Shown: positions 51,044 through 62,785, numbered from the stretch's first letter. The stretch: DNA of 64,000 nucleotides from Providencia zhijiangensis (GCF_030315915.2 NZ_CP135990.1:3038001-3102000); one strand, 5' to 3'. The notes: generated from the letters alone by a model not told the origin. Numbers and translations: made by a program.

Positions 51044-52006
51044 CTATTCGACATCAGTATATGTTAAGGCGGTTAACCACTGAATAAAGGCTAGTTTGCA
51101 TTTTAGCCATTGGCTACTGTAACAAAAGCCTTCTGCACTGACCGTTTCATCAGTCACATCCAAACGTAATTGTTCCAGAGGGAGATCGTGAACAAAATGC
51201 GGTGCAGAGTTTTGGTAATGCACTAAGAAAGCCTGAACAAAGCGTAAAAACTCACTAAGCCCATGACGTGCATGTTCACCACCTGCTAACCAATATTGTT
51301 CATGTTGCTGGCAAAGTTGCTGCATGTGCAACAGTGACTTTTCAATCGGTTGTTCTTCATAATCAAACACAGATTCAGGGCGCACTAAAGGTACAGGCTC
51401 ACTCGCTAATAATGAGTAGCCTCGTGCCGCTTTACTCAGGGAGGATAAACTCAGACCATCGATATCTGCGAATTTCTTCGCTAAATTCAGTACGTCAGCT
51501 ACAAAGCCTTGTTTTAGTTCCAATTCAAATTCTTGAATCGGTAAATCTTTCGCACCCGCGGAGACTTCTCCTTGGTCGAAAACAATTTCAATTTCACTAT
51601 CTTCGAATTTCACCAACCATGTTTCACGAGTGAAATTAGTGCTAAACAAAACTTCCAACTCATCCTCTAGTTGCGCGATATCCGTTCCTTCAGGCCAGAT
51701 TTCTGCCGGAAATGCCGCAAGATTGATTTCAGGGGAATCAATTTCCACGTTGAACTCTGGGCGCTGGTGTAATCCGCTAATCACTTGCCCAGCCGTTTTC
51801 ATCGTCATCTCATAACGACCATCACAACCCCGAATACGCAACCCCATATCCCATTGGCGTAGCTGTCTTTGTGCCGTATCAAAATAGATATTAGTCAGCT
51901 TGCGAGGCGCAGAGTGTTGTGGTGAAAGCGTCGAAATACACTGACGAACAGCATCAATAGCAGAACTCTGAGCCGCTAACTTGAGTTCAACTTCTATGTG
52001 GTTCAT
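51044..52006 (-). CDS. ygiF: Triphosphate tunnel metalloenzyme YgiF, shortened CHAD domain
   Basis: Inorganic triphosphatase of the CYTH superfamily. 320 residues; E. coli YgiF has 433. The CYTH part is intact: EVELKL (residues 4-9, the ExExK type motif), [23 protein letters not shown], and later FELELKQG and LSKAARGY. The CHAD part begins normally (about 215) but stops at about the TEWL-equivalent (QWLTALTY), so some 110 residues of the E. coli protein are missing. The following glnE start is 11 nt away, so this is not a simple frameshift. Confidence 0.88.
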   Translation of the reverse strand: MNHIEVELKLAAQSSAIDAVRQCISTLSPQHSAPRKLTNIYFDTAQRQLRQWDMGLRIRGCDGRYEMTMKTAGQVISGLHQRPEFNVEIDSPEINLAAFPAEIWPEGTDIAQLEDELEVLFSTNFTRETWLVKFEDSEIEIVFDQGEVSAGAKDLPIQEFELELKQGFVADVLNLAKKFADIDGLSLSSLSKAARGYSLLASEPVPLVRPESVFDYEEQPIEKSLLHMQQLCQQHEQYWLAGGEHARHGLSEFLRFVQAFLVHYQNSAPHFVHDLPLEQLRLDVTDETVSAEGFCYSSQWLKCKLAFIQWLTALTYTDVE

Positions 52007-52286
52007 ACATTTCCTTATTTAATAATTTTACTGCATCCATATTACCCCAATCCCTGAGAGCAGAGAAAAGAAACCGCACAGAAACCAAAAATTCTACAAG
52101 CATAAATTCCCTTAGAGGGTTGTTTCAATAACATGCTTAAAAATTGTATTATCCAGTGACTTAGGAAGGTTCTCATTCTCATTCAACATTTACACAACTC
52201 TATGCTTTAACGTTTGCACCAATAGGCTTTACTTATTAGTATTTAATTAATAAGACACTCATTCACCGTGAAAAGATAAAAACACT

Positions 52287-52898
52287 ATGCGAAAAATTCC
52301 ACTTTTACTTGTTTCAATCATGGGGTTAGGCCTTTCAATCACAGCAAACGCTGAAACACGCTACGTTTCTGAAGATTTATCGACTTATGTCCGTAGTGGC
52401 CCAGGCACCAACTACCGCATTGTTGGCTCGCTAAACGCAGGTGAATCCGTTGAACTGATTTCAGTGGATAATAAATTTGCTCAAATTAAAGATGGCAAAG
52501 GCCGCACCGTTTGGATACCAACGGATCAGCTCAGCGACATCCCAAGTATGAAAAGCCGAATTCCGCAGTTAGAAGCTGAAAATCAAAAGCTTCGTCAACA
52601 GTTAGATAACATTGACAATACTTGGAATACCCGCACCGCAGACATGCAGCAAAAAGTGGCTGATAATGATAGTGAAGTGCGTCAGCTCAAAGCAGAAAAT
52701 GAAAAACTGAAAAACGAACTCATCAAAGCGGGTAAAAAGTTAGATATTGCTGAAGTGAATCTGGATGATCGTCGCCGTGAGTTAATTTTACAGTGGTTTA
52801 TGTACGGTGGTGGCGTGGCGGGTGCTGGCTTAATTTTAGGGCTACTTCTGCCTCACATTATTCCACGCCGTAAAAAACGTAATGATGGTTGGATGTAA
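52287..52898 (+). CDS. ygiM: SH3b-domain membrane protein YgiM (TIGR04211 family)
   Basis: 203 residues. Signal peptide ends TANA-ETRY; bacterial SH3 domain (about 23-90, with RSGPGTNYRIVGSL); a coiled coil (about 90-165, LEAENQKLRQQL and KAENEKLKNEL); a C-terminal membrane helix (MYGGGVAGAGLILGLLLPHI) and basic tail RRKKR. Role unknown. 10 nt upstream of cca, so likely co-transcribed. Confidence 0.9.
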   Translation: MRKIPLLLVSIMGLGLSITANAETRYVSEDLSTYVRSGPGTNYRIVGSLNAGESVELISVDNKFAQIKDGKGRTVWIPTDQLSDIPSMKSRIPQLEAENQKLRQQLDNIDNTWNTRTADMQQKVADNDSEVRQLKAENEKLKNELIKAGKKLDIAEVNLDDRRRELILQWFMYGGGVAGAGLILGLLLPHIIPRRKKRNDGWM

Positions 52899-52908
52899 GA
52901 GAGCCTAA

Positions 52909-54144
52909 ATGAAAGTCTATCTCGTCGGTGGAGCGGTACGTGACAAATTACTTGGATTACCTATCTCAGATAGAGATTATGTGGTGGTGGGTACCACGCC
53001 AGAGGCGATGCTAGCCCAAGGCTTTCAACAGGTAGGCAAAGATTTTCCCGTCTTTTTGCATCCAAAGACTCATGAAGAGTATGCCCTTGCCAGAACGGAA
53101 CGAAAAATCGGTTCTGGCTACACAGGGTTTAGCTGTTATAGCGCGCCAGACGTCACTATAGAAGATGATTTACTGCGCCGAGATTTGACCATCAACGCCA
53201 TCGCACAAAGCGATACAGGGGAATTGGTCGATCCCCATCATGGTGTGCGTGATCTCAAAAATCGCGTTCTGCGCCATGTCTCTGATGCTTTTTTGGAAGA
53301 CCCATTGCGCGTATTGCGTGTGGCACGTTTTGCCGCTCGCTATTATGTTCAAGGCTTTCGAGTTGCCCCAGAAACCATGGCGTTGATGCAGTCCATGTCG
53401 GAATCAGGAGAGCTATCCCATCTCACCCCTGAGCGCGTCTGGACAGAAACGCACAAAGCGCTGATGTCCAATTCACCGCAAGTTTACTTTGAAGTTTTAC
53501 GTGAATGCGGCGCACTTGCCGTTCTATTTCCTGAAATTGATAACCTATTCGGCGTACCAGCCCCTGAAAAATGGCATCCAGAAGTAGACACAGGGATCCA
53601 TATTTTGATGGTAATGCGCGTGGTGGCAACATTATCGAAAGATATTGATGTGCGCTTTGCGGCGTTATGCCATGACCTAGGTAAAGGACTTACGCCTAAA
53701 GCGGTCTGGCCGAGTCATCCACAGCATGGGGAAGCCGGGATCCCCCTGATTATCGACTTATGTGAGCGGTATAAGATCCCAACCAGCACCAAAGACCTCG
53801 CCTGCCTTGCTGCAAAATATCACGATATGATCCATGTGATTAACAAGCTCAGCGCTGCCGATATTGTGGGGATCTTTGATGGATTAGATAGCTGGCGTAA
53901 ACCTGAGCGTATTTCTCAGCTTAGTTTAGTGAGTGAAGCGGATGCCAGAGGTCGCGGAGGGTTAGAAAACCAAGCCTATCCTCAAGGGATATTTTTACGT
54001 CAATCCTATGAGATAGCCAAAGCGGTTGCAGTAAAATCAATTATTGAGCAGGGCTTTCAAGGCGCACAAATCCGAGAGGAACTGACTAGGCAGCGTATTC
54101 AAGCAGTTGAAGAGTGGCTAAAAATACAAAAAGTGATGATTTAA
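52909..54144 (+). CDS. cca: CCA tRNA nucleotidyltransferase (multifunctional)
   Basis: Adds or repairs the CCA end of tRNA. 411 residues. [10 protein letters not shown] and the catalytic SDRDYVVVG (D-x-D) at the N-terminus; [22 protein letters not shown]; then an HD-type domain (CHDLGKG) with phosphatase/phosphodiesterase activity in E. coli. E. coli has uppP (bacA) following; not here. Confidence 0.97.
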   Translation: MKVYLVGGAVRDKLLGLPISDRDYVVVGTTPEAMLAQGFQQVGKDFPVFLHPKTHEEYALARTERKIGSGYTGFSCYSAPDVTIEDDLLRRDLTINAIAQSDTGELVDPHHGVRDLKNRVLRHVSDAFLEDPLRVLRVARFAARYYVQGFRVAPETMALMQSMSESGELSHLTPERVWTETHKALMSNSPQVYFEVLRECGALAVLFPEIDNLFGVPAPEKWHPEVDTGIHILMVMRVVATLSKDIDVRFAALCHDLGKGLTPKAVWPSHPQHGEAGIPLIIDLCERYKIPTSTKDLACLAAKYHDMIHVINKLSAADIVGIFDGLDSWRKPERISQLSLVSEADARGRGGLENQAYPQGIFLRQSYEIAKAVAVKSIIEQGFQGAQIREELTRQRIQAVEEWLKIQKVMI

Positions 54145-54158
54145 AATAGCTGAAAATA

Positions 54159-54180
54159 TTGGCGGTACTTCGACCGCCAA
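54159..54180. terminator. Hairpin between cca and folB
   Basis: TTGGCGGT / ACCGCCAA with loop ACTTCG, 15 bp after cca, between two convergent genes. Strong stem, no T-run on the plus strand; on the minus strand it continues TATTTTCAGC. Confidence 0.6.
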
Positions 54181-54200
54181 CATCCACGATGCAATCTCCA

Positions 54201-54560
54201 TTAACTGGTTTTTGCACCACGTTCAATCAGCACGCCCATATTGGCAGCACGAGCAACAGCCCCTGGCTTAGACACTCGAATACGAACCCAAGGTGTGAAA
54301 AATTCATTCATCAGCAGTTGAGCAACCTCTTCTGCAACTCTTTCAACTAACCCAAATTTATTATGTTCTAAATAGCTAACAACGCGTTCGCTAACTTCAG
54401 CGTAATTCAAACATAATTCAACATTATCGCTCATCGCGGCCTGTTTATTGTCCCATCCCATTTCGATATCGAGCAAAAGTTTTTGTTCAATACCTTGTTC
54501 CCAGTCATATACACCGATGGTGGTGATGACTGATAATTGTTCAATAAATACGATATCCAT
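54201..54560 (-). CDS. folB: Dihydroneopterin aldolase
   Basis: Folate pathway enzyme making 6-hydroxymethyl-dihydropterin. About 119 residues from the ATG at 54560 (a GTG one codon earlier is possible). Family segments MDIVFIEQLSVITTIGVYDWE, and the catalytic Lys in RVSKPGAVARAANMGV are present. Divergent from plsY. Confidence 0.96.
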   Translation of the reverse strand: MDIVFIEQLSVITTIGVYDWEQGIEQKLLLDIEMGWDNKQAAMSDNVELCLNYAEVSERVVSYLEHNKFGLVERVAEEVAQLLMNEFFTPWVRIRVSKPGAVARAANMGVLIERGAKTS

Positions 54561-54675
54561 CACGTCATTTTCTCGTTTATGTGCTGAATTGATACCACTT
54601 CAGGAAAAATGTGCGTATTATCCAAGACTGAAGTGAATTACATATAAATAGCCTAAACCGTTTTTGGAGTTAGTT

Positions 54676-55329
54676 ATGAGTGCTATCGCGCTTGGCATGA
54701 TAATCTTCGCCTATCTTTGCGGATCAATATCGAGTGCTATTTTGATCTGCCGTCTGGCAAGATTACCCGACCCTCGTCAACACGGCTCTGGTAACCCCGG
54801 TGCAACTAACGTCTTACGCGTCGGCGGCAAAGTCGCCGCTGCCTCAGTACTGATCTGTGATGTACTGAAAGGGATGATCCCTGTATGGCTTGCTTATTAT
54901 TTAAATGTGCAACCATTCTATCTTGGCTTGGTCGCGATTGCAGCCTGCCTTGGACATATTTATCCGGTTTTCTTTCACTTTAAAGGTGGAAAAGGCGTTG
55001 CTACCGCATTTGGATCCATCGCAGCAATCGGCTGGGATCTTTCAGGTTTGGTGGCAGGCACTTGGCTGCTCACCGTATTGCTCAGTGGCTACTCATCCCT
55101 TGGGGCGATTGTCAGTGCGCTAATGGCGCCATTTTATGTGTGGTGGTTTAAGCCTGAATTCACCTTCCCGGTTGCTATGCTGTCGTGCTTAGTGCTTGTT
55201 CGCCATCATGGCAATATTCAGCGTCTATGGCGCGGACAAGAAAGCCGAATTTGGCAAAAATTGAAGAATAAAAAGCAAAAAACCACCAAAGAGATAGCTC
55301 AAGAGCAACGTGACGATAAGGACGATTAA
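54676..55329 (+). CDS. plsY: Acyl-phosphate:glycerol-3-phosphate acyltransferase PlsY
   Basis: First acylation of glycerol-3-phosphate in phospholipid synthesis; feeds PlsC. 217 residues and about five membrane segments. Motifs GSGNPGATN (about 37-45), [10 protein letters not shown] and the HHGNIQRL end are intact. The ATG at 54676 with GGAG 6 nt upstream is preferred over a TTG at 54664. C-terminal tail is Lys/Gln-rich. Confidence 0.96.
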   Translation: MSAIALGMIIFAYLCGSISSAILICRLARLPDPRQHGSGNPGATNVLRVGGKVAAASVLICDVLKGMIPVWLAYYLNVQPFYLGLVAIAACLGHIYPVFFHFKGGKGVATAFGSIAAIGWDLSGLVAGTWLLTVLLSGYSSLGAIVSALMAPFYVWWFKPEFTFPVAMLSCLVLVRHHGNIQRLWRGQESRIWQKLKNKKQKTTKEIAQEQRDDKDD

Positions 55330-55638
55330 TATCATTCACGATAATGCCTCTAATAAGTCATTACTTTGATAAGCAATAAGGGCTGAATTTCAGCCTTTTT
55401 TATTTCTATTATCTTCACTTCCTGTTCAATCACATCCTTCTATACCATCAAAAACTTCCCCTATTTTTTACTGTATTGACTCACACTCATATCACTCATT
55501 TTGATACGTATTTACACTTATTCGCAACGCAGCGCACACTTTTAAAAAATAGTTAAAATATTGCAAATTTATTACTAATGAATAATTAAAAACTGTCGAC
55601 TATATAAAGGAAAACTTAACTATAAAAGTGAATATAAA
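55330..55638. other. Intergenic region plsY-aer (309 bp)
   Basis: Opens with a terminator (55379-55402), then A+T-rich sequence. A weak sigma-28-like pair TAATGAAT, 11 bp, GTCGACTA (55576-55602) precedes aer by about 37 bp. No frame of interest. Confidence 0.55.
55379..55402 (+). terminator. plsY terminator
   Basis: GGCTGA, loop ATT, TCAGCC then TTTTTTATTTC, with the stem extended by AAG/TTT. 49 bp after plsY. Good U-tract. Confidence 0.85.
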
Positions 55639-57171
55639 ATGAGCAGAACTCCATATGTAACCCAAAATGAGCATATCTTAGATGAAGATATCACCTTGAT
55701 GACCACAAGTGACCTTCAAGGGAATATTATTCACGCTAATGATTTTTTTGTGCAAGTCAGTGGGTATGACCTCGATGAATTAATGGGGCAGCCCCACAGT
55801 ATTATTCGTCATCCTGATATGCCTAAAGCCGCCTTTGCGGATATGTGGCGTACCTTAAAAATGGGAGAGCCTTGGACTGGGATCGTCAAAAATCGCCGTA
55901 AAAATGGCGACCATTACTGGGTTCGCGCTAATATCATCCCCATGCAGCGAAAAGGTGTCATCACCGGTTATATGTCCATTCGTCTACGCGCGACCCGAGA
56001 GGAAATCGCCGCGGTTGAGCCGCTGTATAAAGCTCTAGTCGAAAATCGTAGCAATCGCCGAATTTATAAGGGGATCGTGCTGCCAAAACGCCGTCGATTC
56101 TCACTTTCAACCCTGTCTGTTCGCTGGCGTTGCCGTTTAATTTCCAGCAGCTTATTTGTTCTGTGGATGGCGATGGCGGGTTTATCGGGTCTATCCGGCA
56201 ATGCACTGCTACTGACCAGCTTATTCACCTTAATAACCCTGCTATTCGGTAATGTGATGTTAGAGCGTAGTTTTGCGAAGCCGCTCGAAAATATTATGTC
56301 TCAGGCATTAAGCGTAGCGCGAGGTAACCGTAATAGCATTGATCACATGAACCGCGTTGATGAAATTGGGCAGATCCTGCGCTCCATTGGCCAACTAGGC
56401 TTAGTGTGTCGCTGGCTGATTAACGATGTCTCTGAGCAAGTGGATAACGTCCGTAAAGGCAGCCAATCGTTAGTGAGCGATTGTGGTGAACTCGATAGCC
56501 ATACACAGCGTACCGTAGGCTATATGCAGCAAACCGCCGCTACCATGAATCAAATGGCGGTCTCCGTTAAGATGAATGCGGACAACACGCATAAAGCCGA
56601 TGTGCTATCGAACGAAACCAGTGAAACGGCCGTTAATGGGGGAGCAATGATGGATGCGGTCGTCACCACTATGGATGAAATCGTCCATAGCACCAGTAAA
56701 ATTAACTCCATCACCGATGTGATTAAAGATATTGCATTCCAAACCAACATTTTGGCACTGAATGCTGCCGTGGAAGCCGCCAGAGCCGGTGAGCAAGGCA
56801 AAGGCTTTGCGGTCGTCGCCAATGAAGTGCGTAGCTTAGCGAGCCGCAGTGCCAGTGCAGTCAACGATATTCGCGAGCTTATCAATAACTGTGAAAAGAA
56901 AGTGAGCTCCGGTAAAGACCAAGTCTACGCGGCGGGGAACACAATGAAAGAGATTGTGGATCAAGTGCAAAACGTAACACAGCTAATTACCCATATTAGC
57001 CATGCTACAACGGAGCAAGCCTCTGGGATCTCTGATATCACACAAGCCGTCAGTGAACTGGAATCCATCACTCAACAAAGCAGCTTACTCGTTGAGCAGA
57101 GCACCGAGACCGCAAATCACGTTAAAGATCGTTCCATTCGCTTAGAAGATGCAGTGACCGTTCTACATTAA
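55639..57171 (+). CDS. aer: Aerotaxis receptor Aer
   Basis: Membrane-bound redox/oxygen sensor feeding the chemotaxis pathway through CheW/CheA. 510 residues (E. coli 506). N-terminal PAS/FAD domain (about 15-120, GQPHSIIRHPDMPKAAFADMW), a single hydrophobic anchor (about 168-212), HAMP and the highly conserved MCP hairpin tip IAFQTNILALNAAVEAARAG (about 366-385). No classic methylation pentapeptide. Ends RLEDAVTVLH as in E. coli. Its presence suggests a flagellated cell. Confidence 0.96.
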   Translation: MSRTPYVTQNEHILDEDITLMTTSDLQGNIIHANDFFVQVSGYDLDELMGQPHSIIRHPDMPKAAFADMWRTLKMGEPWTGIVKNRRKNGDHYWVRANIIPMQRKGVITGYMSIRLRATREEIAAVEPLYKALVENRSNRRIYKGIVLPKRRRFSLSTLSVRWRCRLISSSLFVLWMAMAGLSGLSGNALLLTSLFTLITLLFGNVMLERSFAKPLENIMSQALSVARGNRNSIDHMNRVDEIGQILRSIGQLGLVCRWLINDVSEQVDNVRKGSQSLVSDCGELDSHTQRTVGYMQQTAATMNQMAVSVKMNADNTHKADVLSNETSETAVNGGAMMDAVVTTMDEIVHSTSKINSITDVIKDIAFQTNILALNAAVEAARAGEQGKGFAVVANEVRSLASRSASAVNDIRELINNCEKKVSSGKDQVYAAGNTMKEIVDQVQNVTQLITHISHATTEQASGISDITQAVSELESITQQSSLLVEQSTETANHVKDRSIRLEDAVTVLH

Positions 57172-57200
57172 TAATAACTTGCACTAAGCTCGTTTTACAA

Positions 57201-57242
57201 TAAAACAGGGGGCTAGCGTATTACGTTAGCCCCCTGTTTTTA
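57201..57242. terminator. Bidirectional terminator aer / tsaD
   Basis: TAAAACAGGGGGCTA pairs with TAGCCCCCTGTTTTTA, extended inward; 29 bp after aer and 25 bp after tsaD (convergent). One of the strongest hairpins in the window. Confidence 0.95.
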
Positions 57243-57267
57243 TTATGTTTTGAACATAACAGATTAA

Positions 57268-58299
57268 TTATTTAACAGCGCCTTCATCTAACGGTGGCAA
57301 CTCTGCAAGCGGCCAGCGAGGGCGAACGGTCACGCCTAAATCTGCATTTGCACCGCCTTTTAAGCGAATTAAGCCCGCGAGAGCAATCATTGCGCCATTG
57401 TCTGTACAAAATTCAGGACGTGCATAAAATGCTTCGCCGCCACGCTGCTTCAAAACGTCTTCCATTTTAGCGCGTAAAGTACGGTTAGCACTCACACCAC
57501 CGGCCATCACCAAGCGCTTAAAGCCCGTTTGCTCAAGCGCGCGCTTACATTTAATCGCGAGCGTATCCACAACTGCATCTTCGAAAGCACGGGCGATATC
57601 AGCGCGAGTTTGAGGATCATCAGGGTTATCGCGGATCGTATTTGCCGCAAACGTCTTCAAGCCGGAAAAACTGAAATCCAGCCCCGGACGGTCAGTCATC
57701 GGGCGAGGGAAAACAAAACGCCCTGCAACGCCTTGCTGCGCCATGCGTGATAACACAGGCCCACCCGGATAGTCTAAACCGAGTAACTTCGCCGTTTTAT
57801 CGAATGCTTCGCCTGCTGCATCATCGATGGATTCACCGAGAAGCTCATATTCACCAATGCCCGTCACGCTAATTAGCTGGGTATGACCACCAGACACTAA
57901 CAGCGCCACAAACGGGAATTCAGGGCTTTTTTCTTCCAGCATCGGGGCGAGCAAATGCCCTTCCATGTGATGCACAGCAACCGCAGGTACATCCCACGCA
58001 AACGCCAGCGCACGACCCACCGTCGCTCCCACCATCAATGCACCCACTAAACCGGGGCCTGCGGTGTACGCAACGGCATCGATATCTTCGTGGGTTAAAT
58101 TGGCTTCTTTGAGTGCCGCTTGAATCAGCGGTACTGTTTTGCGGATATGATCACGAGAGGCTAATTCGGGTACGACACCGCCGTAATCAGCATGAACTTT
58201 AATTTGGCTGTATAACTGGTTCGCAAGTAGACCCAGTTTATCATCATAGATTGCGATTCCAGTTTCATCGCAAGATGTTTCGATACCTAAAACACGCAT
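57268..58299 (-). CDS. tsaD: tRNA N6-threonylcarbamoyladenosine transferase TsaD
   Basis: Catalytic subunit of the t6A37 complex with TsaB and TsaE. 343 residues. Metal ligands H111 and H115 in [13 protein letters not shown]-fold motifs GIETSCDET (5-13) and LVSGGHTQL, and the late D in CTDNGAMIA. Divergent from rpsU, as in E. coli. Confidence 0.97.
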   Translation of the reverse strand: MRVLGIETSCDETGIAIYDDKLGLLANQLYSQIKVHADYGGVVPELASRDHIRKTVPLIQAALKEANLTHEDIDAVAYTAGPGLVGALMVGATVGRALAFAWDVPAVAVHHMEGHLLAPMLEEKSPEFPFVALLVSGGHTQLISVTGIGEYELLGESIDDAAGEAFDKTAKLLGLDYPGGPVLSRMAQQGVAGRFVFPRPMTDRPGLDFSFSGLKTFAANTIRDNPDDPQTRADIARAFEDAVVDTLAIKCKRALEQTGFKRLVMAGGVSANRTLRAKMEDVLKQRGGEAFYARPEFCTDNGAMIALAGLIRLKGGANADLGVTVRPRWPLAELPPLDEGAVK

Positions 58300-58888
<589 letters not shown>

Positions 58889-58944
58889 TTGATTGCGATT
58901 TTAATCGCAACCAATACAGACAAGTAAGTAGTTAGCAGTTAAAG

Positions 58945-58971
58945 GCCGTGCTTTCCTAACGGAAGCGCGGC
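58945..58971 (+). terminator. Attenuating terminator between rpsU and dnaG
   Basis: GCCGTGCTTTCC, loop TAAC, GGAAGCGCGGC (one bulged T, one G-U), then TTATTATCG. Positioned like terminator T1 of E. coli, which lowers dnaG relative to rpsU. A second small hairpin TTGCGAT / ATCGCAA lies at 58893-58910. Confidence 0.75.
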
Positions 58972-59006
58972 TTATTATCGTTCATCAACAGGCGAAAAAG
59001 AGGCTT

Positions 59007-60752
59007 ATGGCTGGACGAATTCCGCGTTCATTTATCAATGACTTACTCGCTCGAACCGATATCATTGATTTAGTCGATGCAAAAGTCCCGTTAAAAAAAC
59101 AGGGTAAGAACCATCACGCTTGCTGTCCTTTTCATAACGAAAAAACACCATCATTTACTGTCAATGGTGAGAGACAATTTTACTATTGTTTTGGTTGTGG
59201 TGCCCATGGTAACGCCATCGATTTTCTGATGAATTACGACAAATTAGATTTTGTCGAAGCAATAGAAGAGTTATCCGCATTACACGGTCTGGATGTTCCT
59301 TACGAAAAAGGAACCGGAACCAGCCAAATTGAACTCCATCAGCGTCAAAATTTGTACCAATTGATGGAAAAAATAAATCAGTTTTACTGCGCTGCCTTAA
59401 ATCATCCATCGGCCAATAAAGCCAAAGATTATTTAAGCCAACGTGGTTTAAGTGCAGATATTATCTCGCATTTTTCGATTGGTTTTGCGCCCGCAGGCTG
59501 GGACAACCTTCTCAAGAAATTTGCAGTGACCCCAGAAAGCCGTCAGCAACTTGATGAAGCGGGCATGCTGGTCACTAATGATAATGGTCGCGTTTATGAT
59601 CGCTTTAGAGAGCGAGTCATGTTCCCGATTCGGGATCGTCGCGGTCGCGTAATTGCATTTGGTGGACGGGTGTTAGGCGATGCATTGCCAAAATATTTAA
59701 ACTCCCCAGAAACCGATATATTCCATAAAGGTCGCCAACTTTTTGGCCTTTATGAAGCCACGCAAAATAGTAGTGAGCTTGCAAAATTACTTGTTGTTGA
59801 AGGCTATATGGACGTTGTAGCACTCGCACAGTATGACATCCGCTATGCGGTTGCATCACTTGGCACCTCTACAACCTCTGAGCATATTCAATTGCTCTAT
59901 CGCTCAACAGACACGGTAATTTGCTGTTATGACGGAGATAGAGCAGGAAGAGAAGCCGCTTGGCGCGCACTTGAAAACTCCCTTCCCTATCTAACCGATG
60001 GTCGCCAACTCCGTTTTATGTTTTTGCCTGATGGCGAAGACCCAGATTCATTGGTACGCAAAGAAGGAAAAGACGCCTTTGAGCAACGCATGGAAAATGC
60101 GCAAAGTCTTTCCACCTTTTTGTTTGACTCTTTAGTTCCCCAAGTGGACTTAAAAACCCAAGAGGGTCGAGCAAAAATTAGTAAACTTGCTATCCCATTG
60201 ATAAAACAGATTCCGGGTGAAACTCTGCGCCTCTATATGGCACAAGAACTAGGAAATTTCATTGGTATACCGGATATTTCCCAAGTTCTTGCTATGATTG
60301 ATAGAGAGAGTACTGAGCCAGTTAACTATCAGGCACCCAAACTGAAACCAACAACAATGCGCATACTTATCGCGTTGTTGGTGCAAAATCCGAACTTTTC
60401 GGAGCTTGTTCCCTCACTAGAGGGAATTGCCCATATCCAAATGCCGGGGCTTTCTCTATTTCAGGAATTGGTTGAAGTTTGCCGTTCCACCCCCGGAATG
60501 ACCACTGGGCAGTTGCTAGAACGTTATCGCGATAATAATTTCGCGAAACAACTTGAAAAACTCGCAACATGGAACGATATAGAAATAGAGGAAATAGCGG
60601 AAAATACCTTTATAGATGCTCTAAATCATCTATTTAATAGCGCCCTCGATGAGCGTTTCGACTATCTGATAGCGAAAGAACGAACACAAAGGTTGACACC
60701 TGAAGAGCGCGAAGAAGTCCGTCTAATCACTCTTTCACGAGTGAAAACGTAA
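59007..60752 (+). CDS. dnaG: DNA primase
   Basis: Makes RNA primers for replication. 581 residues, same as E. coli. Zinc site C40, H43, C61, C64; TOPRIM segments VVEGYMDVVAL (about 264-274) and CCYDGDRAGREAAW; C-terminal DnaB-binding domain. Preceded by GAGG. E. coli shows weak translation by rare codons; not assessed here. Confidence 0.98.
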   Translation: MAGRIPRSFINDLLARTDIIDLVDAKVPLKKQGKNHHACCPFHNEKTPSFTVNGERQFYYCFGCGAHGNAIDFLMNYDKLDFVEAIEELSALHGLDVPYEKGTGTSQIELHQRQNLYQLMEKINQFYCAALNHPSANKAKDYLSQRGLSADIISHFSIGFAPAGWDNLLKKFAVTPESRQQLDEAGMLVTNDNGRVYDRFRERVMFPIRDRRGRVIAFGGRVLGDALPKYLNSPETDIFHKGRQLFGLYEATQNSSELAKLLVVEGYMDVVALAQYDIRYAVASLGTSTTSEHIQLLYRSTDTVICCYDGDRAGREAAWRALENSLPYLTDGRQLRFMFLPDGEDPDSLVRKEGKDAFEQRMENAQSLSTFLFDSLVPQVDLKTQEGRAKISKLAIPLIKQIPGETLRLYMAQELGNFIGIPDISQVLAMIDRESTEPVNYQAPKLKPTTMRILIALLVQNPNFSELVPSLEGIAHIQMPGLSLFQELVEVCRSTPGMTTGQLLERYRDNNFAKQLEKLATWNDIEIEEIAENTFIDALNHLFNSALDERFDYLIAKERTQRLTPEEREEVRLITLSRVKT

Positions 60753-60934
60753 AGCATCCAAAAAATAGTATACAGAACGGCTTAAGTGCCGCAAATAACA
60801 AGGCAAATGCCTGTAAATGCTACGAAATATAAAGGGCGTAGCGCGTAGTCAAATGTCCCTTTAAATGTTCTTGTTGGCCGTTAGTTTCGCCGACCGACAC
60901 CAATTTAAATACTCAGAAGTGTGGATACCGTCTT

Positions 60935-62785
60935 ATGGAGCAAAACCCGCAGTCACAGCTTAAGCTACTCGTCACCAAGGGTAAAGAGCAAGGTTATTTA
61001 ACCTATGCTGAGGTAAACGACCATCTGCCGGAAGATATCGTCGATTCGGATCAGATTGAAGATATCATCCAGATGATTAATGACATGGGCATCCAGGTCA
61101 TGGAAGAAGCACCTGATGCCGATGATTTAATTTTGGCTGAAAATACTTCCGACACGGATGAAGATGCGGCTGAAGCTGCAGCTCAAGTATTGTCCAGTGT
61201 TGAAAGTGAAATCGGCCGTACCACCGACCCAGTACGCATGTATATGCGTGAAATGGGGACTGTCGAACTTCTTACCCGTGAAGGTGAGATCGACATCGCA
61301 AAACGTATCGAAGATGGTATTAATCAGGTTCAGTGCTCTGTTGCTGAATATCCTGAGGCTATCACCTACTTACTTGAACAGTATGACCGCGTCGAAGCTG
61401 GCGAAAGCCGCTTATCTGACCTCATCACTGGGTTCGTTGACCCAAATGCGGAAGAAGATTTAGCCCCTACAGCAACCCACGTAGGTTCTGAACTTCCACA
61501 AGAAGAGTTAGATAAAGACGACGAAGACGAAGAAGATGAAGACGGCGATGACAGCGATAGCGATGACGATAACAGCATCGATCCTGAGTTAGCGCGTCAG
61601 AAATTCTCTGACCTTCGTGAACAATATGAAAAAACTCGCACCCATATTAAACAATATGGTCGTAGCGATGCGAAAACTGCGGCTGCTATCGAGCAATTAT
61701 CCGAAGTTTTCAAAGAGTTCCGTTTAGTACCTAAGCAGTTTGACTATCTGGTCAACAACATGCGTGAAATGATGGACCGCGTTCGTATGCAAGAACGTAC
61801 CATCATGAAACTGTGTGTTGAACAGTGCAAAATGCCTAAGAAGAACTTCATCACCTTATTCAGTGGCAATGAAACCAGCGAAACTTGGTTAACCGCAGCA
61901 AAAGCGATGAACAAGCCGTGGTCTGAAAAACTGCTGGAAGTGGAAGAAGAAGTTCTGCGTTGTCTGCAAAGACTGCGTCAAATCGAAGAAGAAACTGGCC
62001 TGACAATCGAACAGGTTAAAGATATCAACCGTCGTATGTCTATCGGTGAAGCTAAGGCTCGTCGTGCGAAGAAAGAGATGGTTGAAGCAAACTTACGTCT
62101 GGTTATTTCTATCGCGAAGAAATATACCAACCGTGGTCTGCAGTTCCTTGATTTGATTCAAGAAGGTAACATCGGTCTGATGAAAGCGGTTGATAAGTTT
62201 GAATACCGTCGTGGTTATAAGTTCTCAACTTATGCAACATGGTGGATCCGTCAGGCTATTACCCGTTCTATCGCTGACCAAGCACGTACAATCCGTATTC
62301 CGGTTCACATGATTGAGACTATCAACAAACTGAACCGTATCTCTCGTCAAATGCTGCAAGAGATGGGCCGTGAGCCATCGCCAGAAGAACTGGCAGAACG
62401 CATGCTAATGCCGGAAGATAAAATCCGTAAAGTACTGAAGATTGCGAAAGAGCCAATCTCCATGGAAACGCCAATCGGTGATGATGAAGATTCACATTTA
62501 GGCGATTTCATTGAAGATACCACATTAGAGTTACCGTTAGATTCTGCAACGTCAGAAAGCTTACGTTCGGCAACTCATGAGGTTCTGGCTGGCTTAACCG
62601 CACGTGAAGCGAAAGTCCTGCGTATGCGTTTCGGTATCGACATGAACACTGACCACACCTTAGAGGAAGTGGGTAAACAGTTTGATGTTACCCGTGAGCG
62701 TATCCGTCAGATTGAAGCGAAAGCGCTGCGTAAATTACGTCACCCAAGCCGCTCAGAAGTTCTGCGCAGCTTCTTAGACGAATAA
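60935..62785 (+). CDS. rpoD: RNA polymerase sigma-70 factor RpoD
   Basis: Primary sigma factor. 616 residues (E. coli 613). Region 1.1 at the N-terminus, an Asp/Glu-rich stretch in the non-conserved region (about 190-215, mostly D/E), region 2 [29 protein letters not shown] (in two parts), region 2.4 [15 protein letters not shown], and region 4.2 [13 protein letters not shown]. 182-bp gap after dnaG may hold an extra promoter. Confidence 0.99.
   Translation: MEQNPQSQLKLLVTKGKEQGYLTYAEVNDHLPEDIVDSDQIEDIIQMINDMGIQVMEEAPDADDLILAENTSDTDEDAAEAAAQVLSSVESEIGRTTDPVRMYMREMGTVELLTREGEIDIAKRIEDGINQVQCSVAEYPEAITYLLEQYDRVEAGESRLSDLITGFVDPNAEEDLAPTATHVGSELPQEELDKDDEDEEDEDGDDSDSDDDNSIDPELARQKFSDLREQYEKTRTHIKQYGRSDAKTAAAIEQLSEVFKEFRLVPKQFDYLVNNMREMMDRVRMQERTIMKLCVEQCKMPKKNFITLFSGNETSETWLTAAKAMNKPWSEKLLEVEEEVLRCLQRLRQIEEETGLTIEQVKDINRRMSIGEAKARRAKKEMVEANLRLVISIAKKYTNRGLQFLDLIQEGNIGLMKAVDKFEYRRGYKFSTYATWWIRQAITRSIADQARTIRIPVHMIETINKLNRISRQMLQEMGREPSPEELAERMLMPEDKIRKVLKIAKEPISMETPIGDDEDSHLGDFIEDTTLELPLDSATSESLRSATHEVLAGLTAREAKVLRMRFGIDMNTDHTLEEVGKQFDVTRERIRQIEAKALRKLRHPSRSEVLRSFLDE

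Noticed and set aside
61366-61578. Serine-rich minus-strand frame inside rpoD
   Set aside because: It is the antisense of the Asp/Glu-coding acidic stretch of sigma-70, which yields Ser codons on the other strand.
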